64,000 nt of DNA. It comes from an uncultured Desulfobacteraceae bacterium. GTDB lineage: Bacteria; Desulfobacterota; Desulfobacteria; Desulfobacterales; UBA5852. Made by a program: the position numbers and the translations under genes. Each line of letters opens with the position of its first letter. Positions within the stretch are counted from its first letter, which is position 1. Positions 34,523-43,085 of this stretch are shown here, piece after piece. Location of the stretch: NCBI GenBank assembly GCA_913060875.1, contig CAJXSL010000019.1, positions 24,999 to 88,998 on the forward strand, written 5' to 3'. The notes beneath the pieces are model-generated. The model was not told the DNA's origin. It was given only the letters and a program-made list of their open reading frames with translations, and searched no databases.

Positions 34523-35461
34523 TTAGTGGGCTTGCAGATAGGCTTCCAGATCCTGCCGGAACAGGCGGCAGTCGGCATAGCGATCTTCTTTGCGATAGGC
34601 CGTGGCCTTGAGAACAATTCGATCGATGGTTTCGTCCGCATGCGGATTCACTTCAGAAGGCAATTTGATAAAAATGCCGTCCTTGCGCCTGACTTTCTGC
34701 TTCAGCAAATCCGTTTTCGACTGGTAGGACGGAAACGGCAGGTCGGGGGACAGTATTTTAAACAGCATGGTACCCACCGCGTAAATGTCGCTGCGGGCAT
34801 CGACTTCCCGTCCCAGGATCTGCTCGGGGGGCATGTAAACAGGCGTCCCCTGGATCATGGGGGTACGCTCGTCTTCGCCGCGCAGGACCTTGGCCACGCC
34901 AAAATCAGTGATCAGCGGCCGCTGGGTGTGCTTCTCCACCAGGACATTGTCCGGTTTGATATCCCGATGAATGATGTCTTCTCCGTGGGCATAATGCAGG
35001 GCATCCAGGACCTCTATCGTGATCCGAACGGCTTCCTCCACCGGCAGGGTGCGGCGGGATGGCAGCAGGTTCTTCCGCGCCATATCGATCATCCGCCCCA
35101 GGGATTTTCCCTGGACCAGCTGCATGGTAAAAAAAAGGAACTCGTCCGTCTCGCCCACCTCGTAGACCGGAATGATATTGGGGTGGGAGAGGATGGCCGC
35201 CGATTCCGCCTCCGATTGAAAGCGTTGCGCTGTTTTGGGCGTCATGAGCGACTTGGGAAGAATTTTCAAGGCGATCTGACGCTTCAACGTCCGCTGATAG
35301 GCGATGAACACGACCGCCATGCCCCCGCGGGCCAATTCCTTGAGAATCGTGGAGGTTCCCACCTCTTTGCCGATCAGGTGGTCAACGTTTATTTTGGCAA
35401 TGGCACCCATGGCATTCGCCGCCCGCAAGGCAAAACCGTCAGATTCGATTCTGCCAACCAT
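34523..35461 (-). CDS. Serine/threonine protein kinase (Hanks type)
   Basis: A 312-aa kinase. The glycine loop is ELARGGMAVVFIA near residue 43, the catalytic Lys is in IALKILPK near 66, the catalytic loop is HRDIKPDN near 168, and DFG lies in ITDFGVAKVL near 188. APE is replaced by PPE in MPPEQILG. There is no membrane segment or sensor domain, so it is cytoplasmic. It heads an operon with the degenerate-GGDEF protein and the M1 aminopeptidase. Confidence 0.93.
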   Translation of the reverse strand: MVGRIESDGFALRAANAMGAIAKINVDHLIGKEVGTSTILKELARGGMAVVFIAYQRTLKRQIALKILPKSLMTPKTAQRFQSEAESAAILSHPNIIPVYEVGETDEFLFFTMQLVQGKSLGRMIDMARKNLLPSRRTLPVEEAVRITIEVLDALHYAHGEDIIHRDIKPDNVLVEKHTQRPLITDFGVAKVLRGEDERTPMIQGTPVYMPPEQILGREVDARSDIYAVGTMLFKILSPDLPFPSYQSKTDLLKQKVRRKDGIFIKLPSEVNPHADETIDRIVLKATAYRKEDRYADCRLFRQDLEAYLQAH

Positions 35462-35709
35462 GTTCGCTTGGTGATATCAATCCGGACATCGAAATCGCAT
35501 GCAAAGGTCGGTATGGAAACAATACCGGTCAGGTAAAGAACCTACTGAATCTTTTATTTATATTACAATTGACAGCCGGGGTCAAACTTTTGGTGCCCCT
35601 GAAACGGACAACCCATTGGGCGTCGTCAATGCCCCGCATGGTTTTGACATGCAGGATGGAACGCTTACGTTATTCGAAACCCTGGCGAAAAGGTATCTTA
35701 AAACATCAA

Positions 35710-37848
35710 ATGATTTCTCCTCTCGGGCGCCCCAATACCATCTTTACCGGCTTTACCGACAGGCCGACATTACGCCATCGGCCCTTGTTGCGGCACCTTA
35801 TCGTGGCCATATCCTTATTGATGGCGAGCAGCCATGGGTTTGCCTTTCAAGCCACCCACGAACTGACGGTCACCCTCGCACCGGAAACCTCACGTCTGTC
35901 GGGAACAGACCACATTACGCTCAAGGACGTTCCAAAGACGGTTGTGCCCATCGGACTCAATCCACGCATCCGGATTACCGCCTTGACGGTCAACGGCGTT
36001 CCCCGCCAAACCGTTGCCGCGGCCAACGGCGTGGCCATCGACCTTTCCAATACGGCGCCGGGCCAGGCCATCGACCTGGAAATCCGATACGAAGGCTATT
36101 TTCGCGACAAAGCCCCTGAATTGCCGGCCAACACCGACAACCCCGGCTACGGCGTAAGCGGTACGATCACCCCCCGGGGGACCCTCCTGCTGGGCGGTGC
36201 GGGCTGGTACCCGGCCATCGGCGGCGCCACCGAAACACTGGCATTGCAGGTCCATGCGCCCGAGGGCATCCGGGCGGTGACCACCGGCCGTCCCGTCGGG
36301 TTTGCCACATACGACGGTTTATCCGTTTCGCGCTGGCAAATCGACCCGCCGGCCGGCCGTCTGGCCCTCTCGGCCGGTCGGTATGTCGTGACCACGTCCA
36401 CGGCCGGCGATATTCCCATTGCGACCTATTTCCTGTCGGACGACCAGCGCCTGGCGGCGACTTATCTGAACGCAACGGCAAATTATATCGCCCTCTACGA
36501 AAAGCGATTCGGCCCTTACCCGTTTCCCCAGTTCAGTGTCGTCGAAAATTTCTTTCCCACCGGCTACGGATTTCCATCGTACACCCTCATCGGCGGACGG
36601 GTTCTGCGCCTGCCGTTCATCGTGAAAACGAGCCTGGGCCATGAGATCGCCCACTGCTGGTGGGGCAACGGGGTACGCATCGACGCATCCGACGGCAACT
36701 GGAGTGAAGGCCTGACCAGCTATGTGGCCGACTACCTGTATCAGGAAATGCTGTCGAAAGAAGCCGCGCGCGCGCACCGCCGGCAATTGCTGCGGAATTA
36801 TGCCACCCTCGTCGCGCCGGCGGACGAATTCCCGCTGCGCCGGTTCTCCCATCGTTTCAACCCACAAACCAAAGCCGTCGGTTACGATAAAAGTGCCATG
36901 GTGTTTCACATGCTGCGCCAGGCCATCGGCGACCAGGCGTTTTGGGACGGTCTGCGACACCTTTACCGCACCCGGTTGCATCAGGCTGCCAACTGGAAAG
37001 ACCTGCAAGGCGCTTTCGAGCATGTCCATGGCAGTGACCTGTCCTGGTATTTTCAGCAGTGGCTTGAGCGACCGGGAGGGCCATCGCTGGCGTTCGAAGA
37101 TCTCCGGGTGAACGTCAACGCCCCGGGCCGGTATGTCGTGAGCGGCGTTTTACGCCAAAAGCCGCCCCTCTATCGACTGCAGGTGCCGATCGAACTGGCC
37201 GGCACATCCGCCACCGCTCGGGAAATTCTCGATGTCCGGGGGGAATCGACACCCTTCCAGATAGGTATCGACGGCCGACCAAGGCGCTTGGAAGCCGACC
37301 CGCACGCCCATGTGTTCCGCCGGTTGGCCCCGGAAGAAATCCCGGCCACCATTAACGCCCTGCGTCGCAAGGCCTCCCTTCTGGTGGTAATTCCGACCAC
37401 TGCGCCCACGTCAGCCCAACGGCAGACAGCCCATATGTTGGCACGCGCACTGGGCCGCAGCGAAGTCCGTGTGATACCGGAGCAGTCTGTAGACGCGAAT
37501 GTACCGGAAGGCCAGGACATCGTGGTTCTCGGCATCCCCAGGCATCAGAACCTGCAAAATGCCATTCAGGGCCCTATCGCCCTGACACCGGGGGGCTTCG
37601 AGCTGGCCGGTCAAACCTATTCATCCGGCACGAACAGCTTTTTCGGGGTGTGGCCCCACCCCCGCTCCGATGAAAAGGTCGTGGCCGTGCTGGCCCATGG
37701 CCGCGAAAGCGACCATGTGACCCTGGCGCGCAAGATCCCGCATTACGGCCGTTACAGCTACCTTGTTTTTGCCGGAACCACGAATCGGGTCAAAGGTGTC
37801 TGGCCGGCGACATCATCGCCTTTGGTGCGTGTCTGGCCAGAGGAATGA
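35710..37848 (+). CDS. Exported M1-like metallopeptidase
   Basis: A protein of about 712 aa with a likely signal segment (LIVAISLLMASSHGFA, near residues 30-45). The zinc motif is HEIAHCWWGN near residue 311, with the third ligand likely in NWSEGLTSYVADYL. The N-terminal beta domain (ELTVTLAPETSRLSG) is M1-like but GAMEN is not evident. A C-terminal domain with a TAPTSAQRQTAHMLARALG segment is unusual. It probably acts in the periplasm. The start is uncertain: 35710 is the ATG nearest the signal peptide. Confidence 0.8.
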   Translation: MISPLGRPNTIFTGFTDRPTLRHRPLLRHLIVAISLLMASSHGFAFQATHELTVTLAPETSRLSGTDHITLKDVPKTVVPIGLNPRIRITALTVNGVPRQTVAAANGVAIDLSNTAPGQAIDLEIRYEGYFRDKAPELPANTDNPGYGVSGTITPRGTLLLGGAGWYPAIGGATETLALQVHAPEGIRAVTTGRPVGFATYDGLSVSRWQIDPPAGRLALSAGRYVVTTSTAGDIPIATYFLSDDQRLAATYLNATANYIALYEKRFGPYPFPQFSVVENFFPTGYGFPSYTLIGGRVLRLPFIVKTSLGHEIAHCWWGNGVRIDASDGNWSEGLTSYVADYLYQEMLSKEAARAHRRQLLRNYATLVAPADEFPLRRFSHRFNPQTKAVGYDKSAMVFHMLRQAIGDQAFWDGLRHLYRTRLHQAANWKDLQGAFEHVHGSDLSWYFQQWLERPGGPSLAFEDLRVNVNAPGRYVVSGVLRQKPPLYRLQVPIELAGTSATAREILDVRGESTPFQIGIDGRPRRLEADPHAHVFRRLAPEEIPATINALRRKASLLVVIPTTAPTSAQRQTAHMLARALGRSEVRVIPEQSVDANVPEGQDIVVLGIPRHQNLQNAIQGPIALTPGGFELAGQTYSSGTNSFFGVWPHPRSDEKVVAVLAHGRESDHVTLARKIPHYGRYSYLVFAGTTNRVKGVWPATSSPLVRVWPEE

Positions 37849-37944
37849 GGCTTCCCCCGTAGAACCTGAAACCTCCTAACCCCAGGGGACGCGTGGGATG
37901 TTCCGGGGTGCGGTTAAACACGCACACCCATTGAGGAAAGCGTT

Positions 37945-38808
37945 ATGGTCAGAACTTCGATTCTCGGGCTGGTCACCGGGCTGGTCGTTTTAGGTGCGTC
38001 TATTTTGGTGGCGGGTGGCATTGGGCCTGTATATGTCCAGCTTTCCACCGGCCAAACCGTTTCCGAGGATGTCTTCGTTCGGCATCTTGCGGCCCATCGT
38101 GTTATCCTGGTGGGGGAGCGCCATAACCAGGCCCATCACCATGAGGGGCAGCTGCGGGTGATCCAGTTGCTGGCGGCCCATGGTCTGCCGTTGGCCATCG
38201 GCATGGAAATGATCCGCCATGACAGCCAAGCCGAATTGGATGCCTGGATTTCCGGAAAAATGGACGAGAATACATTCCGGGATATCTATCGCGACAATTG
38301 GAATTACCCCTGGCCCCTCTATCGATCGATTTTCATGTTTGCCCGGGACCACAAGATTCCCATAATCGGTCTCAATGTACCCCGTTCGATAACCCGTCAG
38401 GTGGCCCGGAAAGGGTTCCGTTCCCTGACCCCTTCCCAGCGTCAGGGGCTCCCGTTTGTAACCTGTTCCGTAGACGAAGACTACCGGACCTATATTCGGC
38501 AGGCTTACGGCGCCCACGGCCATGGCAACATGACCTTCGACCATTTCTGTGAGGCCCAGCTGGTATGGGACAAGGCCATGGCTGTCAACGCCCTGCGATA
38601 CCTGGGAAAGGAGCCTGATCAGCACATGGTCATCTTGGCAGGGACAGGGCATGCCCGAAAAAATGCAATCCCGCACCAGATCGAAACCCTTGGCGGTTTG
38701 ACGTTTCAAGTCGTGCTGCCTGAAATCCCGGACTTTCTTGACGTCCGAAATCTTGGCATCGAGGATGCCGATTTCCTGCTTCGAAACCTGTCGTCTGAAA
38801 AAAAATGA
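37945..38808 (+). CDS. ChaN family (haem-binding/Tiki-like) lipoprotein-type protein
   Basis: A 287-aa protein with an N-terminal hydrophobic segment (residues 7-27). The ChaN family motifs are ILVGERHNQAHHHEGQ near residues 55-70, GMEMIRHDSQ near 87, and FCEAQLVWDKAMA near 198-210, with ILAGTGHARKN near 232. ChaN binds haem; the wider superfamily includes Tiki metalloproteases with conserved His and Glu, also seen here. It follows the exported M1-like gene and may share periplasmic proteolysis. There is no lipobox Cys. Confidence 0.85.
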   Translation: MVRTSILGLVTGLVVLGASILVAGGIGPVYVQLSTGQTVSEDVFVRHLAAHRVILVGERHNQAHHHEGQLRVIQLLAAHGLPLAIGMEMIRHDSQAELDAWISGKMDENTFRDIYRDNWNYPWPLYRSIFMFARDHKIPIIGLNVPRSITRQVARKGFRSLTPSQRQGLPFVTCSVDEDYRTYIRQAYGAHGHGNMTFDHFCEAQLVWDKAMAVNALRYLGKEPDQHMVILAGTGHARKNAIPHQIETLGGLTFQVVLPEIPDFLDVRNLGIEDADFLLRNLSSEKK

Positions 38809-39531
38809 ATGCAGCCCTCCGCCTTGAAACCGCCGGAGCGCTGCCGACCGCAAAGCCGTCCGCTCCTTAGGGCAAATGGTTTGGCGGCCGATTTTTGACA
38901 GCAAAGATTTTCTACCGTTTCGACGGGCCCCCAGGCACCGGCAATAGGGTCAAGTCTTTTCGCTTGACAGCTTGTGCCGCCAATGATTAGGTTTATTACA
39001 CACGAGTTGACATTTCCATTTACGGTCTCCTCGGCGCCTCTACTGTGACGGACATCGTCGCTTCTTCATTCTCTCCTTCGCGTGTGCGAACACGGCCATT
39101 CGGATGATACGATTCAAAAACGGATAGTTCCCTCGCCAAGAAATTCGCTGTAACTGAGAATTCGATCCTGCTCCAGCTCTTTACACAACGTGCAGACCGG
39201 TTTAACGCCCCATCGTTGCCGATGACAACCGTCAGGGACGGACCCGGGACACCCGTGTCGACCCGGCGTCGACGCATCCGCCCTCTGTGGCCGATCGCTT
39301 CATAACGTGCCCGATTGTGTCGAGAGACACGTCCCGGTGTCCCCCCTGATTAGAAGCACTTTCAACCCTCGGAACACGCTCGCCGACAGGGCCCGGACCG
39401 CCCTTTTTGCCGCCATGCCGCAAACAGGGGTGAACGAATGGAACCCCGTGGGCAGCAAGTCTTTGCGAGGAATTGAAACGGCTTCGCGGCATAGTGATAG
39501 GCAACCGTCAAAGGAACGAGAGGAGGAGGCT
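38809..39531. other. Gap with no supported gene
   Basis: About 720 bases. Small frames on the minus strand (39020-39504) have no family features or ribosome sites. A 6-bp inverted repeat GTCAAG / CTTGAC (38949-38968) overlaps a TTGACA at 38964-38969. A clear GAGGAGGAGG lies at 39520-39529 for the next gene. Nothing else was seen. Confidence 0.5.
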
Positions 39532-40164
39532 ATGGAAAAACATTTGCTCAACTACGAGACGCTTTTGCAAATCACCCAGCGCATCTCCATGTCAAGGGAA
39601 TTTAACGATATTGCCCTGCTGAGCGTCACCGGCGTGCGAGATGCCCTCAAAACCAAGGGCTGTGCTCTTTTTCTGGTCAATCCCAAAACCCAGGAACTTG
39701 AAATTGCCGCTTCGGCAGGACTCAGCGACACCTACCTCAACAAGGGGCCGATCAGCGCCCTGCGCTCCATTGCCGACTCGCTCAAAGACGGCCCGGTGGC
39801 CATTTATGACGTCAGTGACGACCCTCGGATCCAGTACCCGGCCGAGGCTGCCAAGGAGGGCATCGCCTCGATCCTGGCCGTACCGATCATGGCCCGGGGC
39901 AATCCCATCGGTGCCATCCGCATTTACACGGCTCAACATTTTGAGTTTACCCTTGAAGACGTGAACTTTGTCCAGGCGGTAGCCCAGATTGCCGGTATGG
40001 CCATCGAGATGTCGCGCCTTTACAAGGGGCTCAAGAGCAGCATCGAAATCCTCAAAGCAGCCCGCGATCCACGCGAGGTGGGTGCCAAACGCTGGACACC
40101 GCACGAGGGGGTGCCCATTAGCACCGGTAAACTCCATTACTCGACCAGTGATTCAACCGGATAG
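39532..40164 (+). CDS. GAF domain protein
   Basis: A 210-aa protein made mainly of one GAF domain (about residues 20-165): ITQRISMSREFNDIALLSV, then LEIAASAGLSD, then ILAVPIMARGNPIGAIRIY. The last 40 residues are unstructured and basic. GAF domains bind small ligands or haem; no output domain is attached. The ATG at 39532 has a perfect GGAGGAGG upstream. It is followed by a UspA gene, suggesting a stress-linked pair. Confidence 0.85.
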   Translation: MEKHLLNYETLLQITQRISMSREFNDIALLSVTGVRDALKTKGCALFLVNPKTQELEIAASAGLSDTYLNKGPISALRSIADSLKDGPVAIYDVSDDPRIQYPAEAAKEGIASILAVPIMARGNPIGAIRIYTAQHFEFTLEDVNFVQAVAQIAGMAIEMSRLYKGLKSSIEILKAARDPREVGAKRWTPHEGVPISTGKLHYSTSDSTG

Positions 40165-40240
40165 GGACGGGGGAAGGTTATGGCCACGCTGAATCGGCGG
40201 GCGGCAGAGAAAGTGCCCATGTCGCCCGTCAACCACCTAT

Positions 40241-40266
40241 CCCGAACATTTCATGAAATATCCGGG
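40241..40266. repeat. Palindromic element, family P
   Basis: CCCGAACATTTCATGAAATA ending TCCGGG is a 26-bp near-perfect palindrome between the GAF and UspA genes. Confidence 0.6.
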
Positions 40267-40394
40267 CTATATGGCCACAGGGCCCGGACAACGGCCCGCC
40301 CCATGGGCCGGCCCCTTCCCACCCATGCCCATTGTCGTTGCCGCACATCGGCCGCGCCGTGACCTTACCGGCCTTTGCAAACAGGAGATGCATC

Positions 40395-40817
40395 ATGCAC
40401 GGAAGCCATATCCTCCTGCCTGTGGACGGGTCCGATCATGCCCACCGGGCCACCCAATATGCCGGCGAGCTGGCGCACCTGCTGTCCGGCCGTATTTTGC
40501 TGCTGTTCTGCCACCGGCCTTTCCCGAAAGTTATCGGAGAGCCCTACCTCCAGTCTATTATCACGCGCACACTGGAAGACGCGCAGGAAACCCTGAGCCC
40601 CTATCGAGATGCTCTGAGCCAGGCCGATATCCCTTTTGAAGACCGCATCATGGAAGGTCCGGCCGCCGACACCATCGTAAAGGTCGCAACCATCGACCGC
40701 TGCGACCTGATCATAATGGGTACCCGTGGACGCACCAACCTGCAGGGTCTTCTATTGGGCAGCGTTACGCACCGGGTACTCCAGACAGCCCCCTGCCCGG
40801 TTCTGGTGATACGCTGA
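40395..40817 (+). CDS. Universal stress protein (UspA family)
   Basis: A 140-aa single-domain Usp. The first strand is HILLPVDGSDHAHRA, and the ATP-binding pattern G-2x-G-9x-G-S is intact in GTRGRTNLQGLLLGSVTHR near residues 113-131. It probably binds ATP. The start at 40395 fits AGGAG 7 nt upstream; the longer frame has no support. Confidence 0.9.
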   Translation: MHGSHILLPVDGSDHAHRATQYAGELAHLLSGRILLLFCHRPFPKVIGEPYLQSIITRTLEDAQETLSPYRDALSQADIPFEDRIMEGPAADTIVKVATIDRCDLIIMGTRGRTNLQGLLLGSVTHRVLQTAPCPVLVIR

Positions 40818-40895
40818 CCGCCTTCCGGCTCGGATAAATCCACTCCCCGCATCAATGACAGGGCTCCGCCGGAATCCATGTTTCCAATTCCATAG

Positions 40896-41019
40896 CCCGG
40901 ATATTTCACGCGTTCGAGATGTTCATTGACAAGGCATCAGGGGCGCCGCTGTACGCCTGTACCGCAAGCGCTTGATAACGCCGTCAATGGACATCTCGGG
41001 CGCGCCCGAAGAGTGAAAT
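40896..41019. repeat. Nested hairpin element, family P (long form, reverse)
   Basis: CCCGGATATTTCACGCGTTC, GGCATCAGGGGCGCC, CAAGCGCTTGATAACGC and GACATCTCGGGCGCGCCCG are the reverse of the element at 21091-21214 with several substitutions. A half palindrome (AATTTCATAAAATGTTCGGG) follows at 41131-41150. Confidence 0.65.
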
Positions 41020-41156
41020 TTTATCGATGATTTTGGAAATCGACGCAGAGTATAAAGTGTCACCTGAAAATCATACCTTATAAAGCTATTATACCTCTGA
41101 ATACTTACATAAAATTGATTGCGTAGAAAAAATTTCATAAAATGTTCGGGCAAGTT

Positions 41157-41300
41157 AGTGCCCTTCCAGAAATGGTAGGTTTTGGTTCCTGGCAAGGCTC
41201 GAACGCGTTTTCAACCGGAGGAATAGCCCGCTATTGCGAGGATTGAAAACGAGCGAAAACGCCGCTCGGGGTCAAAAGATACCGTTTCTGGAAGGGCACT
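41157..41300. repeat. Structured hairpin element, family H (copy 3)
   Basis: Perfect 16-bp arms AGTGCCCTTCCAGAAA (41157-41172) and TTTCTGGAAGGGCACT (41285-41300). Inside are TAGGTTTTGGTTCC, GGCAAGGC, the stem GTTTTCAA / TTGAAAAC, the mini-hairpin AATAGCCCGCTATT and GGTCAAAAGATA. This is the best preserved copy. Confidence 0.75.
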
Positions 41301-41387
41301 AATTATTCCCTGACAAATGGGTCGCGCTTTGTTATTTTCAATTTGCTGGCTACCTTGCCGTCACGTCCCTTGATTGAAGAGGCCTAT

Positions 41388-42131
41388 ATGACCCCACAAC
41401 AACAGCGCTATCTGCTCATGAGTCTTCTTGCAACGGGCTTGCTGATCATCATCATACTAACCTTTATTGCCCTGACCCGCACCCAGCGCGATATCCAAAT
41501 TGCGTCCCCCGCCGAAGAAACCTCATCCTCAAGCGGTTTTACATTTTTCGATCTGCACCGCACGACGGTGCTCAACCGGGACCTTCGCCGCAATCTTTCC
41601 CAAACCCTGGGATCGGACGCGATTGCCCATGCGACCCCCATCGATCTCACCATTATCGACCGAGGATTCCTTAAAACCCACCTGCCGGTTTTGGATGACA
41701 TCAATCAACGCCTCAACCCCCCACTAGGCGAACGCAGAGAACACGACACCGCCCGCCTGACCTATCACCGCGCCCAAACCCGGCAAATGCCCTTCCGATT
41801 CATTGAACTCGTTTTTTCCAACCGCACCGGACGTCCCCTCTATTTCACCATTCATCCCTCTGTTGATTTTGGCGACAGCATCGCCACCCTGACGTCCAAA
41901 TACGGTCCGCCGCGTATCGTGGAAACTGCCGGGCAGTCAGAACCTGTATACATATGGAAACAGGGGGGGGATATTCTGGTGGCCACTGTCTATCGGCGCC
42001 GCAGCGGACGCCTGTCCCAGGAAATGCGCATCTATTTTGTCGACAATCTAAAGCAATATCTGGAAAACGAAGCTCTTAAGCGTCAAGAAGAATCTGCCAG
42101 TAACAGGAATCCCGGGCGACGCGCTTTTTAA
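41388..42131 (+). CDS. Exported or membrane-anchored protein, unknown
   Basis: A 247-aa protein starting MTPQQQRYLLMSLLATG, with one N-terminal membrane segment (about residues 9-30) and a soluble remainder. No family recognised. The segment DFGDSIATLTSKYGPPRIVE looks like part of a small beta domain. It sits upstream of phoB-phoR without clear link. Start 41388 is preferred over 41343. Confidence 0.7.
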   Translation: MTPQQQRYLLMSLLATGLLIIIILTFIALTRTQRDIQIASPAEETSSSSGFTFFDLHRTTVLNRDLRRNLSQTLGSDAIAHATPIDLTIIDRGFLKTHLPVLDDINQRLNPPLGERREHDTARLTYHRAQTRQMPFRFIELVFSNRTGRPLYFTIHPSVDFGDSIATLTSKYGPPRIVETAGQSEPVYIWKQGGDILVATVYRRRSGRLSQEMRIYFVDNLKQYLENEALKRQEESASNRNPGRRAF

Positions 42132-42307
42132 ATCATTACCGTACAACCGCTGCCGCCCTTCTAACCGGCCGTTGAAATCACAACACCGATACGCACTTCT
42201 TGCCACCGGCACAGGAACCGTCTATGAATTGGTATATTATGGGCTATTCACCAGTGAGAAACCGGCATCGCCGCCTAACCTTATTCACACCATATCTGAA
42301 CCGGATT

Positions 42308-42334
42308 CTAATGGCGCCTTAACATAAGCCTAAC
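42308..42334. promoter_or_regulatory. Putative PHO box upstream of phoB
   Basis: CTAAT (42308), TTAAC (42319) and CTAAC (42330) repeat with an exact 11-nt period, like PhoB sites. Similar arrays lie upstream of phoU, pstC and pstS. Confidence 0.6.
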
Positions 42335-42392
42335 ACCAAACCCGTAGATGTGCCCCGATAAACTAAAAACCTCTAAGGCTTAGGGCAAACCC

Positions 42393-43085
42393 ATGGCGAA
42401 AGAAACCATTCTGGTCGTTGATGACGAAGAGGACATTCTGGAACTGGTCCGGCACCATTTAAAGCGTGAAGGCTATGAAGTCCAATGCGCCGATTCGGGC
42501 GAAAAGGCCCTTTCGGCCGCCCGAACCGGGCCTGTCAATCTGATGATTTTGGACCTGATGCTGCCGGGGATCGACGGACTGGAAGTGACGCGCAGGCTAA
42601 AAAATGATGCCCAGACCAAACACATCCCCATCCTCATGCTGACCGCCAAGGGCGAAGAGTCGGATGTGGTGACCGGTCTGGAACTCGGTGCGGACGATTA
42701 TGTTACCAAGCCCTTCAGTCCCCGCATTCTGGTTGCCCGCACCCGCGCCATCATCCGTCGGGGCAGCAATGACATTCCGGATGAAACCGCCGTTATCCGT
42801 GTCCACGACATTGAAATCCATCCAGGCCGCCGCACGGTGACCATCCAGGATCAACCCGTCAGCCTGACCTATACCGAATTCCAGGTTCTCAGCATCCTGG
42901 CCCGACGGCCGGGCTGGGTATTCACCCGTTCCCAGATCGTGGATATGGTGCGGGGCGATGATTATCCCGTAACCGACCGTTCCGTGGATGTACAAATTGT
43001 CGGCCTGCGCAAAAAGCTGGGCCATTGCGGGGACTATATTGAAACCGTCCGTGGCGTCGGCTACCGCTTCAAAGAATTATCATGA
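42393..43085 (+). CDS. phoB: Phosphate regulon response regulator PhoB
   Basis: A 230-aa OmpR/PhoB-type regulator. The receiver domain (1-120) has the acidic pair VVDDEED, the phospho-acceptor Asp in LMILDLMLPG near residue 54, and the conserved Lys in DYVTKPFSPR near 105. The winged-helix DNA-binding domain follows from about 135 (LTYTEFQVLSILARRPGWVFTR shortened here). Its stop overlaps the start of phoR by 4 nt. Four PHO-box arrays in the window are likely targets, including its own promoter. Confidence 0.93.
   Translation: MAKETILVVDDEEDILELVRHHLKREGYEVQCADSGEKALSAARTGPVNLMILDLMLPGIDGLEVTRRLKNDAQTKHIPILMLTAKGEESDVVTGLELGADDYVTKPFSPRILVARTRAIIRRGSNDIPDETAVIRVHDIEIHPGRRTVTIQDQPVSLTYTEFQVLSILARRPGWVFTRSQIVDMVRGDDYPVTDRSVDVQIVGLRKKLGHCGDYIETVRGVGYRFKELS

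Noticed and set aside
39020..39504. Two minus-strand frames (85 and 90 aa)
   Set aside because: No ribosome site, no family features, and composition unlike neighbouring genes.
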